A stretch of 64,000 bases of DNA from Qipengyuania sp. JC766 (lineage in GTDB: Bacteria; Pseudomonadota; Alphaproteobacteria; Sphingomonadales; Sphingomonadaceae). This document shows, piece after piece, positions 27,380-37,927 of this stretch (position 1 is its first letter; every line of letters starts with the position of its first letter). The DNA is taken from NCBI RefSeq assembly GCF_040717445.1, contig NZ_JBFEFL010000001.1, positions 310,001 to 374,000 of the forward strand, written 5' to 3'. Below the pieces are notes generated by a model, which was not told where the DNA came from, did no database searches, and was given only the letters and a program-made list of their open reading frames with translations. Both the position numbers and the translations under genes were made by a program.

Positions 27380-28642
27380 TCACAGGTCGATCAGCATCCG
27401 GGTGGGATCCTCGATCGCCTCCTTGATGATTTTCAGCGCCGTCACCGCCTCGCGCCCGTCGATCAGGCGGTGGTCGTAGGAAAGGGCAATGTACATCATC
27501 GGGCGGATCACGATCTCGCCATTGACGACCACCGCGCGGTCCTCGATCCGGTGGAGGCCCAGCACCGCGCTCTGGGGCGGGTTGATGATCGGCGTCGACA
27601 TGAGCGATCCGAACACGCCGCCATTGGAGATCGTGAAGGTGCCGCCCTTCATGTCTTCCATCGTCAGCGAACCGTCGCGCGCGCGCGATCCGAAATCGGC
27701 GATGTCCTTCTCGATCTGCGCGAAACCCTTCTTGTCGGCGTCGCGGATGACCGGGACGACGAGGCCGTTGGGCGCGCTGACCGCCACGGAAATGTCGACG
27801 AAGTCGTGATAGACGATCTCGTCGCCCTCGATATAGGCGTTCGCGGCGGGCACGTCCTTCAGCGCGAGGCAGGCAGCCTTGGCGAAGAAGCCCATGAAGC
27901 CGAGCTTGATGTCGTGCTTCTTGGCGAAGAGGTCCTTGTACTTCTCGCGCGCCTCGATGACCGCGCTCATGTCGCAGTCGTTGAAGGTCGTGAGCAACGC
28001 CGCTTCTTCCTGCGCGCCCTTCAGGCGCTTGGCGATAGTCTGGCGCATGCGCGTCATCTTCACGCGCTCGGTCCGCCGCTCACCCGAGGATGAACCTTCG
28101 ACCTGCTGCGCCTGCGCCGGGGCGGCGTCGGCCACGCTGCCGCTGTCCTTCTTCGCCCTGGCGGCTTTCTCGACGTCTTCCTTGGTCAGGCGGCCGTCCT
28201 TGCCGGTGCCCTTGATCGTCGAGGGATCGACACCGTGTTCGAGCACGGCGCGCCGCACGGCCGGGCTCAGCGTCTGCGTGCCGTCCGATGCCTTGGCGTC
28301 GCTGCTCGACGGCGCCTGCTGGCCGGCTTCGGCGGGCTCGTTCTTGCCCTCTTCCTTCCGCTGCGTGTCGCGATTGGCTTCCTCGCCCTTCGTTGCCGGC
28401 GCGGCGCCTTCCTCGACCAGAGCGAGCACCGCACCGACCTCGACCGTGTCACCGACCTCGGCCTTCAGTTCCTGGATCACGCCGGCAACGGGCGAGGGCA
28501 CGTCGACCGCGACCTTGTCGGTCTCGAGACTGGCGATCGGTTCGTCCGCCGCCACGGCATCGCCGGGCTGCTTCAGCCATTCCCCGATCGTGCCTTCGGT
28601 GACCGATTCACCCAGGGCAGGAACCTTGATTTCCGTGGCCAT
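27380..28642 (-). CDS. sucB: 2-oxoglutarate dehydrogenase E2 (dihydrolipoyl succinyltransferase)
   Basis: The protein has 420 residues. The lipoyl domain (residues 1-75) carries the lipoylated Lys in [14 protein letters not shown], followed by an Ala/Lys/Glu-rich linker. The E3-binding domain ([22 protein letters not shown], in part) and the catalytic domain with the active-site [11 protein letters not shown] near the end complete it. ATG 28642 gives [14 protein letters not shown]; the longer open frame upstream is a shadow of sucA. It starts 13 bases after sucA. Confidence 0.97.
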   Translation of the reverse strand: MATEIKVPALGESVTEGTIGEWLKQPGDAVAADEPIASLETDKVAVDVPSPVAGVIQELKAEVGDTVEVGAVLALVEEGAAPATKGEEANRDTQRKEEGKNEPAEAGQQAPSSSDAKASDGTQTLSPAVRRAVLEHGVDPSTIKGTGKDGRLTKEDVEKAARAKKDSGSVADAAPAQAQQVEGSSSGERRTERVKMTRMRQTIAKRLKGAQEEAALLTTFNDCDMSAVIEAREKYKDLFAKKHDIKLGFMGFFAKAACLALKDVPAANAYIEGDEIVYHDFVDISVAVSAPNGLVVPVIRDADKKGFAQIEKDIADFGSRARDGSLTMEDMKGGTFTISNGGVFGSLMSTPIINPPQSAVLGLHRIEDRAVVVNGEIVIRPMMYIALSYDHRLIDGREAVTALKIIKEAIEDPTRMLIDL

Positions 28643-28655
28643 TCTCGTTTCGTCC

Positions 28656-31499
28656 TCAACAGCTTCTCGTAACGCGCGCATTGCGCATGATTTCTTCCGC
28701 GCCGGACAGGCCGAGCGCGATGCTGACCAGCCCGTCCTGCTGGACCTTGTGGCGCGGCGCATAGCCCGTGGCGGGCGAGGCGGCGACTTCGCGCCCGGCA
28801 TAGCACGGGCGCATCCCTTCGTGACCCGCTTCGGTCAGCGCGTCCTCGATCAGATTGTCGACGAAGAACCAGGCGCCGTTGTTCTTGGGCTCTTCCTGGC
28901 ACCAGACGACCTGCTTGAGATTGGTCATCCGCTTCAGGCGCACCGTCAGCGGTTCTCCGGGGAAGGGATAGAGCTGCTCGAGCCGGACGATGGAAACGTC
29001 GTCCAGGCCTTCCTCGTCGCGCTTCTCCATGAGGTCGTAGGCGACCTTGCCGCTGCACAGGACGAGGCGGCGGACCTTCTCGTCCGGGATTTCCGTCAGG
29101 TCGGACTTGATCCGCATGAAGTGGTGCTCGCCCATGAACTCGGCCGCCGTGCTCTTCGCCATCGGATGGCGCAGCAACGACTTGGGCGTCATGATGACCA
29201 GCGGCTTGCGGAAATTGCGCAGCATCTGGCGGCGCAGCACGTGGAAATAGTTGGCCGGCGTCGTGATGTTGCAGACCTGGATGTTGTCGTTCGCGCACAG
29301 TTGCAGGAACCGTTCCAGGCGGGCGGAACTGTGTTCCGGACCCTGACCCTCGTAGCCATGCGGCAGCAGCATCACGAGGCCGTTGGCGCGCAGCCATTTC
29401 GCCTCGCCGCTGGCGATGAACTGGTCGATCATGATCTGCGCGCCGTTGGCGAAGTCACCGAACTGCGCTTCCCACAGCACCAGTGTCTTGGGATCGGCCA
29501 TCGCGAAGCCGTATTCGAAGCCGAGCACGCCGTATTCGGACAGCGGGCTGTCATAGACCTCGAACTTGCCGTGCGGCAGCGTGGTCAGCGGGATGTACTT
29601 GTCCTCGTCCTGCTGGTCGTGCCAGACGGCGTGGCGCTGGCTGAAGGTGCCGCGGCCGCTGTCCTGCCCGGACAGGCGCACGCCGAACCCTTCGGTGACG
29701 AGGCTGCCGAAGGCGAGGGCTTCCGCCGTCGCCCAGTCGAAGCCTTCGCCGCCTTCGAACATCTTGCGCTTGGCATCGAGCACGCGGCCCAGCGTTTTGT
29801 GGATGGTCACGTTATCGGGAACGGTCGTCAGCGTCCGGCCCAGGCTGTCGAACAGCTTGCGCTCGATCGCCGTTTCCACGTTGCGCCGCGCGTTCTCCGA
29901 ATCCGCAGGACGATGCAGGCCGGCCCAGCGACCGCCGAACCAGTCGGCTTCGTTCGCCTTGTAGCTCTTGGCTGCCTCGAATTCCTCTTCCAGCCTTCCG
30001 ACGAAGTCCGAGATCAGGGTGTCGTGGTATCCTTGTTCGATCGTGCCTTCATCCAGCAGTCGCCTGGAATAGATCTCACTGACCTTGGGATGCTTGCGGA
30101 TCGCGTCGTACATGTGCGGCTGGGTGAACTTGGGCTCGTCGCCCTCGTTGTGGCCGAACCGGCGGTAGCACCACATGTCGATCACGATGTCCCGGCCGAA
30201 CTTCTGGCGGTACTCGACCGCCAGCTTGCAGGCGAAGGTCACCGCTTCCGGATCGTCGCCGTTGACGTGCAGGATGGGGGCCTGGACGCCCTTCGCCACG
30301 TCGCTGGGATAGGGGCTGGACCGCGCGAACTTGGGGCTGGTGGTGAACCCGATCTGGTTGTTGATCACGAAATGGATGCAACCGCCGGTGCTGTAACCGG
30401 GGACGCCCATCAGGCCGAAGCATTCCCAGACCACGCCCTGTCCGGCGAAGGCCGCATCGCCGTGGATCAGCACGGGCAGGACCTGCTCGTGCTTCTTCAG
30501 GTCGTCGCGGATCGCCTGCTGCGCGCGCGCCTTGCCCAGGACGACCGGATCGACCGCTTCCAAATGGCTGGGGTTGGGGACGAGGCTCATATGCACCTCG
30601 ATCCCGTCGAATTCACGATCGGTGCTGGTGCCGAGATGGTATTTCACGTCGCCCGATCCGCCGACATCGTCGGGGTTCGAGCTTCCACCGGAAAATTCGT
30701 GGAAGATCACCTTGTACGGCTTGCCCATGACGTTCGCGAGGACGTTCAGACGTCCGCGGTGCGCCATGCCGTAGATGATCTCGCGCACGCCATCCTGGCC
30801 GCCATATTTGATGACGGCTTCCAGCGCGGGGATCATGCTTTCGCCGCCGTCGAGGCCGAAGCGCTTGGTGCCGACGTATTTCTTGCCGAGGAAGTTCTCG
30901 TATTCCTCGCCGCGCACGACCGCGGCCAGGATCGCCTTCTTGCCTTCGGGGGTGAACTGGATGGTGTCTTCCGGGCTCTCGAACTTGTCCTGCAGGAACC
31001 GGCGTTCCTCGGTGTCCGAGATATGCATGTATTCGAGGCCGACCTTGCCGCAGTAGTCCGCGCGCAGCTTGGCCAGCAGGTCGCCCAGCCGTACCCATTC
31101 GAAGCCGAGCACGCCTCCGACGAAGACTTCCTTGTCTTCCTGCCCTTCGAACCCGTGCCATTCCAGCGTCAGGTCTTCGGGGAAATTGCGCTCCGCAAGT
31201 CCCAGCGGATCGAGGTCGGCGGCGAGGTGACCGCGCACGCGGTAAAGGCGGACCAGCAGCATGGCGCGGATCGCATCGGACGCGGCTTCCTCGATCGCGG
31301 CCGGATCGCTCGGCTTGCCAGCCTTGGCCGCGGCCTTCGCCACCGCGACTTTCATCGCCGTGGGATCGAGCGCCTGCGTCCATTCGCTTTCCGCGTCCGG
31401 CCCGGTCTGCGGCCAGCGCGGATTGCCCCAGCTGGGGCCCGGCTGGGGACCGTCCTGGTCCGTCATCGCGGGAAGGAATTGCTGCTGTTCTTTACCCAT
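28656..31499 (-). CDS. sucA: 2-oxoglutarate dehydrogenase E1
   Basis: The protein has 947 residues; this thiamine-diphosphate enzyme decarboxylates 2-oxoglutarate and passes succinyl to E2. [31 protein letters not shown] and [19 protein letters not shown] (in part) are E1 signatures; the last two hold ThDP and Mg ligands. ATG 31499, preceded by AGAGG, is preferred to the in-frame GTG two codons upstream. It lies in the order sucD-sucA-sucB. Confidence 0.97.
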   Translation of the reverse strand: MGKEQQQFLPAMTDQDGPQPGPSWGNPRWPQTGPDAESEWTQALDPTAMKVAVAKAAAKAGKPSDPAAIEEAASDAIRAMLLVRLYRVRGHLAADLDPLGLAERNFPEDLTLEWHGFEGQEDKEVFVGGVLGFEWVRLGDLLAKLRADYCGKVGLEYMHISDTEERRFLQDKFESPEDTIQFTPEGKKAILAAVVRGEEYENFLGKKYVGTKRFGLDGGESMIPALEAVIKYGGQDGVREIIYGMAHRGRLNVLANVMGKPYKVIFHEFSGGSSNPDDVGGSGDVKYHLGTSTDREFDGIEVHMSLVPNPSHLEAVDPVVLGKARAQQAIRDDLKKHEQVLPVLIHGDAAFAGQGVVWECFGLMGVPGYSTGGCIHFVINNQIGFTTSPKFARSSPYPSDVAKGVQAPILHVNGDDPEAVTFACKLAVEYRQKFGRDIVIDMWCYRRFGHNEGDEPKFTQPHMYDAIRKHPKVSEIYSRRLLDEGTIEQGYHDTLISDFVGRLEEEFEAAKSYKANEADWFGGRWAGLHRPADSENARRNVETAIERKLFDSLGRTLTTVPDNVTIHKTLGRVLDAKRKMFEGGEGFDWATAEALAFGSLVTEGFGVRLSGQDSGRGTFSQRHAVWHDQQDEDKYIPLTTLPHGKFEVYDSPLSEYGVLGFEYGFAMADPKTLVLWEAQFGDFANGAQIMIDQFIASGEAKWLRANGLVMLLPHGYEGQGPEHSSARLERFLQLCANDNIQVCNITTPANYFHVLRRQMLRNFRKPLVIMTPKSLLRHPMAKSTAAEFMGEHHFMRIKSDLTEIPDEKVRRLVLCSGKVAYDLMEKRDEEGLDDVSIVRLEQLYPFPGEPLTVRLKRMTNLKQVVWCQEEPKNNGAWFFVDNLIEDALTEAGHEGMRPCYAGREVAASPATGYAPRHKVQQDGLVSIALGLSGAEEIMRNARVTRSC

Positions 31500-31530
31500 G
31501 GTCACCTCTTGGTGAAGGAGCGCGCGAGAG

Positions 31531-32421
31531 TTACGCGAGTTCCTTCAGCATGGCATCGAGAGTGGTGCCAAGTTCGCTTGGGCTGGGGGAAACGCGGATG
31601 CCCGCATCTTCCATCGCCGCGATCTTGTCGTCCGCACCGCCCTTGCCGCCGGAAACGATGGCGCCCGCATGGCCCATCCGGCGACCCGGAGGGGCCGTGC
31701 GTCCGGCAATGAAGCCGACCACCGGCTTGCGCCGGCCGAGCGAGGCCTGTTCCTTCAGGAACTCGGCCGCTTCCTCTTCCGCGCTGCCGCCGATTTCGCC
31801 GATCATGACGATCGACTTCGTCTCGTCGTCGTCGAGGAACAGGTCGAGCACGTCGATGAAGTTGGTGCCGTTGACCGGATCGCCGCCGATGCCGACCGCC
31901 GTGGTCTGGCCGAGGCCGACCTGCGTGGTCTGGTGGACGGCTTCATAGGTCAGGGTGCCCGAACGGCTGACGATGCCGACCGACCCCTTCTGGAAGATGG
32001 AGCCGGGCATGATGCCGATCTTGCACTCGCCGGGCGTCAGGACGCCGGGGCAGTTGGGGCCGATCAGGCGGCTGGCCGAACCGGTGAGCGCGGCCTTCAC
32101 GCGCACCATGTCCAGCACCGGGATGCCTTCGGTGATGCAAACGATCAGTTCCATCTCGGCATCGATCGCCTCGCAGATCGCGTCCGCGGCGAAGGGCGGC
32201 GGCACGTAGATGCACGATGCGGTTGCGCCGGTCTCGGCCTTGGCTTCCTTCACCGTATTGAAGTTGGGCAGGCCGATATGCGTGGTGCCACCTTTACCCG
32301 GCGTCACGCCCGCAACCATCTGCGTCCCGTAATCGAGCGCCTGCTGCGTGTGGAAGGTACCGGTATCGCCGGTCATCCCTTGCGTGATGACCTTGGTGTC
32401 TTTGTTTACGAGGATGGACAT
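31531..32421 (-). CDS. sucD: Succinyl-CoA synthetase alpha subunit
   Basis: The protein has 296 residues; it makes succinate and a nucleoside triphosphate from succinyl-CoA together with a beta subunit. The CoA-binding start [22 protein letters not shown] (in part) and the phospho-His loop [14 protein letters not shown] near residue 250 are clear. The beta subunit gene sucC, often adjacent, is absent here. A 67-codon membrane gene sits directly upstream instead, with no gap between the stop and this start. Confidence 0.97.
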   Translation of the reverse strand: MSILVNKDTKVITQGMTGDTGTFHTQQALDYGTQMVAGVTPGKGGTTHIGLPNFNTVKEAKAETGATASCIYVPPPFAADAICEAIDAEMELIVCITEGIPVLDMVRVKAALTGSASRLIGPNCPGVLTPGECKIGIMPGSIFQKGSVGIVSRSGTLTYEAVHQTTQVGLGQTTAVGIGGDPVNGTNFIDVLDLFLDDDETKSIVMIGEIGGSAEEEAAEFLKEQASLGRRKPVVGFIAGRTAPPGRRMGHAGAIVSGGKGGADDKIAAMEDAGIRVSPSPSELGTTLDAMLKELA

Positions 32422-33707
<1,286 letters not shown>

Positions 33708-33757
33708 CTAGGCCCGCCGGACGTGCTTTGCAACACCCGAGCCGCAGGAAACGCGAC

Positions 33758-33786
33758 ATATTGCTGCAAATGCAATGCGTTTGCAA
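33758..33786 (-). promoter_or_regulatory. Putative mdh operon promoter with palindromic operator
   Basis: On the - strand TTGCAA (33781-33786) and CAATAT (33758-33763) are 17 bases apart. The spacer is almost filled by a 21-bp palindrome at 33765-33785, TGCAAA-N9-TTTGCA, with matching inner GCA/TGC. The layout fits a repressor or activator controlling the whole TCA cluster. The TTTGCA/TGCAAA half-sites resemble boxes described for ScfR-family acyl-CoA-responsive regulators (PccR, RamB); that link is inference. Confidence 0.55.
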
Positions 33787-33864
33787 TAGGCGCCCGATAT
33801 CGGCGCTATTCCAACGACGCGACAGCCCCCGTGCCGGTTCCCGTATGGATGAGGTTGGTCAGGA

Positions 33865-35835
33865 CTAGCCGGTCACCGTATACGGCGCACCGTCGTCCTC
33901 CTCGCGCTCGCGGGCGAGGAGCATCGAGGCCAGGTGGTCCGGCACCGCACGGCTGAAATAGAAGCCTTGGCCGAGCGTACAGCCCGCCGCGCGCACGGCC
34001 TGCACCTGCTCCACCGTCTCGAGACCCTCCGCCACGATCTCCATGTCGAGCCGCGATCCCATCTCCGCAACTGCGCGGATGATCGCATCCGACTTCTCCC
34101 CCGCATTGGGCCCGGAGACGAAGCTGCGGTCCACCTTGATCTTGCGGAAGGGGTACTTGTGGAAGTGCCCGAGCGAGGAATAGCCGATCCCGAAATCGTC
34201 CAGCGCGAACCGTACGCCGTGGCGCGACAGCTCGCGGATGAAGAAGTCGGTCTCCTCGTGATCGTCCATGAACAGGCTCTCGGTGACTTCCAGTTCCAGC
34301 CGGGACGGGGCGATGCCCGCCTCGCGAATGGCGTTGAGCACGCCGAGCGTCGCCCCCGGAGCCCTGATCTGCATGGGCGAGAGGTTGACCGCGAGCGTCA
34401 CGTCCTCCGGCCACTTGGCCGCCGTACGCGCCGCGCGCGACGTGACCCAGTTGCCGAGCGTGACCAGGACGCCGGTCTCCTCCGCCACCGGGATGAACTC
34501 CTCCGGGAGCAGTTCGCCTTTTTCCGGATGGAACCAGCGCACAAGCGCTTCGAACGTCCGGATGCGGCCGCTGGCAAGGTCGACGATCGGCTGGAAGAAA
34601 ATCGACAGCTGGTCGTTCTGGATCGCGGTTCGCAGTTCCGCCTCGATCTCACGCCGCCTGACGAGGTTGCGGCTCATTGATGGCAGGTAAAAGCAGGTCT
34701 GCTTGCGACCATTCACCTTCGCATCGTAGAGCGCGAGGTCGGCATTCTTGAGCAGCGTGTCCGCATTGTCGCCGTCCTCGCCGCGCAGAGTCACGCCGAT
34801 CGACACCCCGACTTCGAGACAGTCGCCGTCGATCCGCATCGGCCGCATGATCTCGGCATGGATTTCGCTGGCCAGGCATTCGCTGCCGAGCCGGTCCTCA
34901 ATCGGGGTGGCGACGATGAATTCGTCCCCGCCGAAGCGCACGACGAGCGCGTCCGGACCGACCAGCGCGCGCAGGCGATCGGCCACTTCGGCCAGGACGC
35001 CGTCACCGGTCGGATGGCCGAGCAGGTCGTTCACTTCCTTGAAGCGGTCGAGATCGAGCCAGAGCAGGGCCAGGCAATCGCCTTCGCCGAGCCGTCCCAG
35101 CATTTCGGGCAAGTCCTCGTCGAGGGCCGTGCGATTGGCGAGCCCCGTGACCGGGTCCTTCCTCGCCAGTTCCCGCATTTCGGTCGCCATCGCAGCGCTG
35201 GTCTCGGCGGCGGAGATGGAGTCGCGCAGCGTCCGGAAGATGTTCATCGTGACCGATGCCATCGCCGGAAGCATCAGCAGGAGGTTGAAGGCGAGCAGGA
35301 CGTAGGCGAGGCCGCCCACCGCGAGCGCCGCGACCATGATCGGCACGATGACGAGGCTGAGTTGCCCCAGTGCGATGACCGGGCGCCCCGCATTGCTGGT
35401 GCATATTCCGACCCCGAACAGCAGCGCGTTCGCCACCACCAGCAGCTGGATCCCGCCATGCAGTTCCAGCCAGACGGTCAGGGCCGCTGTCACGCCCAGC
35501 GCCGTTGCGTAGGAAAAGGCGCCGGCCTCGTATGCCAGTTCCAGCCGCGAAATCGACCCCGTGCGCTCGCTCGGCTTGATGACGAGATTGGACGCGACCC
35601 GGAGCACCGCGATCGTCGTGATCACGGCGAGCGCCGCATACAAGGCGGGTTCGCGGCTGAGAAAGGCGGCGGCAGCCGTGGCGAAAACGCCGTTGACCGC
35701 GCCCACTGCCAGCGTGCCCTTCTGCGAGAAGAGGGAAAGGACGAGCTGCTTGCGCGCGCGTCCGCTGTGCGGATCGCTCGGCGCGATATCGCGGGCATTG
35801 GCGCGCACGCGTTGCCAGAACGTCTTTGTCCCCAT
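33865..35835 (-). CDS. Membrane-bound diguanylate cyclase / phosphodiesterase (GGDEF-EAL)
   Basis: The protein has 656 residues. About six hydrophobic spans fill residues 40-200. A GGDEF domain follows with an intact GGDEF motif at 302-306, then an EAL domain with EAL at 429-431 and further motifs (LSPMQIRAP, DDFGIGYSSLGHFHKYPF in part, AEGLETVEQ). Both active sites look complete, so it may make and/or break cyclic di-GMP at the membrane. The start is ATG 35835; an in-frame TTG lies 7 codons upstream. Confidence 0.93.
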   Translation of the reverse strand: MGTKTFWQRVRANARDIAPSDPHSGRARKQLVLSLFSQKGTLAVGAVNGVFATAAAAFLSREPALYAALAVITTIAVLRVASNLVIKPSERTGSISRLELAYEAGAFSYATALGVTAALTVWLELHGGIQLLVVANALLFGVGICTSNAGRPVIALGQLSLVIVPIMVAALAVGGLAYVLLAFNLLLMLPAMASVTMNIFRTLRDSISAAETSAAMATEMRELARKDPVTGLANRTALDEDLPEMLGRLGEGDCLALLWLDLDRFKEVNDLLGHPTGDGVLAEVADRLRALVGPDALVVRFGGDEFIVATPIEDRLGSECLASEIHAEIMRPMRIDGDCLEVGVSIGVTLRGEDGDNADTLLKNADLALYDAKVNGRKQTCFYLPSMSRNLVRRREIEAELRTAIQNDQLSIFFQPIVDLASGRIRTFEALVRWFHPEKGELLPEEFIPVAEETGVLVTLGNWVTSRAARTAAKWPEDVTLAVNLSPMQIRAPGATLGVLNAIREAGIAPSRLELEVTESLFMDDHEETDFFIRELSRHGVRFALDDFGIGYSSLGHFHKYPFRKIKVDRSFVSGPNAGEKSDAIIRAVAEMGSRLDMEIVAEGLETVEQVQAVRAAGCTLGQGFYFSRAVPDHLASMLLAREREEDDGAPYTVTG

Positions 35836-35918
35836 CACCGGGGTCTTACGGTCCAAGGGTCACCGACCGGTTAAGGAGGCAATTACCGAAAATGCTTACG
35901 CTGACGGGGCGGAACCCG

Positions 35919-36227
35919 TCAGCCGTTCCGGCGGATAGGAACGGAAAGGCTGTCGGCAAGCCGTCCGTCGAGCACGCTGCAGATCGCGTGCCAGTGCTCG
36001 TAGCGTGCGCGATCGCCCGCGATCAGGGCGTTTTCGGCTTCCTTGTGCGCATTGTCCGCCGCGTTGAGCCCGTGCCGGGCGAAATGGCGCAGCGCTTCCG
36101 CAAAGCACGGATCGGTGAGGCGCGGTTCGCCATTGTCGTTGCTGGCGCGCTGGCGCAGCCGACGGGCGAGCACCTTGGCGACCGCGGACTTGCGTGGTCC
36201 GCGCGCGGGGGCGAAATGCACCGACAT
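35919..36227 (-). CDS. Conserved small protein of unknown function
   Basis: The protein has 102 residues. ATG 36227 gives MSVHFAPARGPRKSAVAKVLARRL, a basic start, followed by a helical, Ala-rich part (FAEALRHFARHGLNAADNAHKEAE, in part). No signal peptide or membrane span is seen. A longer start at GTG 36281 is possible. I do not recognise a named family. Confidence 0.6.
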   Translation of the reverse strand: MSVHFAPARGPRKSAVAKVLARRLRQRASNDNGEPRLTDPCFAEALRHFARHGLNAADNAHKEAENALIAGDRARYEHWHAICSVLDGRLADSLSVPIRRNG

Positions 36228-36259
36228 AGAATTTGACCCGATTTCTGTTCTTGTTGGAG

Positions 36260-36315
36260 GCGTCCCTACGTCCGCTGCCACTAACCCTGCCTCTAAATTC
36301 AGGGTTATGGGACGC
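36260..36315. repeat. Nested inverted repeats between two - strand genes
   Basis: GCGTCCC (36260-36266) matches GGGACGC (36309-36315) inverted, enclosing AACCCTG (36283-36289) and CAGGGTT (36300-36306). A bipartite stem-loop is possible after the cell wall hydrolase stop, but there is no T-run, so termination is not supported. Confidence 0.35.
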
Positions 36316-36324
36316 TTAACCCCG

Positions 36325-37461
36325 CTATTGTCCGGGCTGCCTGATCCAGCGCCCGCTATTGGCGTATTCGGGCTTTACGCCGTTGTCGGAAGGCACGTCT
36401 TCCGCCTGGAACTGGGCGTCGCCGCCTCGCGCCTCGACTTGCGGGGTATAGACGGGCGGGGGCGCCACGGGACGTCCTGTGGAAGGAACACCTGTGGTCC
36501 CGGCCGGCAGTCCTGTGCGCGCAGCTTCTGTCTGTGCGCGGGCCTGCGCTTCCTCGAATGCCCGGGCGAGAGCCAGCGGATCGGCCGGATCGTTTTCCGG
36601 CAGGTTCGCGACGCGCGGCTTGGGCGCGTTGGCAGGTTCCACCCCAGCATAGCGCGAACTGAAGGCCCCTGCCGTCCCGGCGCTGCCTTTCCAGCGATAG
36701 AACCGGTGCGCGCCGATCGTGCCAATGTGGTCGAGGCTCGGCGCCCAATAGGGGTAGATCCATACCGTGTGATAATGCGTGGCGAGACCCACCGGGCGGT
36801 ACACCATGCCGTTCAGCGCATCTCTGGCGACCATCCGCGCCCGCGCCATCCCGGCGACACTGGGCACTCGGCGCATGGAGCCGTCGCAGGTGAAGCTGAA
36901 CTGGCAGCCCGTCGTGCGCTCCGACCCCTGGAAGACGACGCCGCAAACGCTGTTGGGGTAGCTGGGATGCGCGACCCGGTTGAGCACGACCTGCGCGACG
37001 GCACGCTGGCCGCCGATCGCTTCCGACGCAGCCTCGTAATAGACGGCCTTGGCAAGGCAGTCGATCGCGCGTCCCTGGCTGAGACTGCTCCCGGACAGGG
37101 AAAAGGCGCGCGCTGCTGCACCGACGCGGCTGGCGGCCAGTTCTTCCGCCTGGTCGAGGCTGCCGGTTCCGGAAATGTCGAAGATCGCCAGGTCGGAGCC
37201 GGGCATGTCCGCGACGACCTGGGGCGTGTCTTCCATGTAGTAGAAAGCCGATCCCGGGAAACTGAAGCCCGCCTTTTCGAACGGCATCGGCTTCACGCCG
37301 GGCGCGTCCGCTGTTGCGATATCGTCCGAGAAGCCGGCCCATTCGCCCGGTGCGGCCATGGCCGGAACTGCCACCGCCGCGACCAGCGCGAGCAGGCGGC
37401 GCCAGCCCTGACGCTTGCGAATCTGGCGCTGCTGCGCGCGTGTGGGGGCTGGCTGGTTCAT
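36325..37461 (-). CDS. SleB-type cell wall hydrolase, exported
   Basis: The protein has 378 residues. ATG 37461 gives a cytoplasmic basic start and one hydrophobic span (LLALVAAVAVPAMAA). The Hydrolase_2 (SleB) domain, about residues 145-265, contains CLAKAVYYEAASEAIGGQRAVAQVVLNR (in part) with the likely catalytic Glu, then YPNSVCGVVFQGSER and QFSFTCDG. The C-terminal 100 residues are Pro/Ala-rich. It should cut peptidoglycan glycan strands in the periplasm. Confidence 0.88.
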   Translation of the reverse strand: MNQPAPTRAQQRQIRKRQGWRRLLALVAAVAVPAMAAPGEWAGFSDDIATADAPGVKPMPFEKAGFSFPGSAFYYMEDTPQVVADMPGSDLAIFDISGTGSLDQAEELAASRVGAAARAFSLSGSSLSQGRAIDCLAKAVYYEAASEAIGGQRAVAQVVLNRVAHPSYPNSVCGVVFQGSERTTGCQFSFTCDGSMRRVPSVAGMARARMVARDALNGMVYRPVGLATHYHTVWIYPYWAPSLDHIGTIGAHRFYRWKGSAGTAGAFSSRYAGVEPANAPKPRVANLPENDPADPLALARAFEEAQARAQTEAARTGLPAGTTGVPSTGRPVAPPPVYTPQVEARGGDAQFQAEDVPSDNGVKPEYANSGRWIRQPGQ

Positions 37462-37631
37462 TGCGAAGGATCCGCCGCCATGCATAGCGATGCAGGCCCT
37501 TAACGGCGACGGCGGCGGCATAGCGCGTCCTATACCGGCACAGGTCGCGGATGGCGGTGAACAACCGTCCCTAACGCGCGGTAAATGCAGGGCTTGCGGT
37601 GTCGCCGGCGCCGCCGTATTGGCGCGCCCAG
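37462..37631 (+). other. Upstream region of the B12 riboswitch
   Basis: These 170 bases lie between the divergent cell wall hydrolase and the cobalamin riboswitch and should contain promoters for both. I see no confident -35/-10 pair and no gene. Confidence 0.4.
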
Positions 37632-37815
37632 CGTTTCAGGTTGTCCGGGAAACCGGACCGAAGAGGGAAAGCGGTGAGGGGACGTCCCCGAACCCGCTGC
37701 TGCCCCCGCAACTGTGACCGGCGAGCGCGCCTTCGATGGCCCACTGCCCCGACTGCAAAGGATGGGCGGGAAGGGGGAGGCGCAGCGGCGACCCGGGAGC
37801 CAGGAGACCTGCCGG
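37632..37815 (+). ncRNA. Cobalamin riboswitch
   Basis: The conserved core elements occur in order: GAGGGAAAGCGGTG (37663-37676), CTGCTGCCCCCGCAACTGT (37696-37714), the CCACTG segment (37740-37745), GGGCGGGAAGG (37764-37774) and the B12 box AGCCAGGAGACCTGCC (37798-37813). It lies about 110 bases before a TonB receptor and a B12 ABC transporter. Adenosylcobalamin binding would be expected to block expression when B12 is plentiful; translational or transcriptional mode is not decided. Confidence 0.93.
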
Positions 37816-37927
37816 GAACGCGTCGTTCAGCCTCGGGCGGGGTGTACCGCAGGCAACGGATGCAAGGCACGCCGCGGTGGCGTCGTCTTCCGTCATGAGC
37901 GGCTCAATCGCTTGCGATGGAGGAATC

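Noticed and set aside
27879-31712. A 1277-codon open frame on the + strand opposite sucB/sucA
   Set aside because: It mirrors the codon pattern of clear 2-oxoglutarate dehydrogenase genes on the other strand, which is expected in GC-rich DNA, and has no domain or ribosome binding site.
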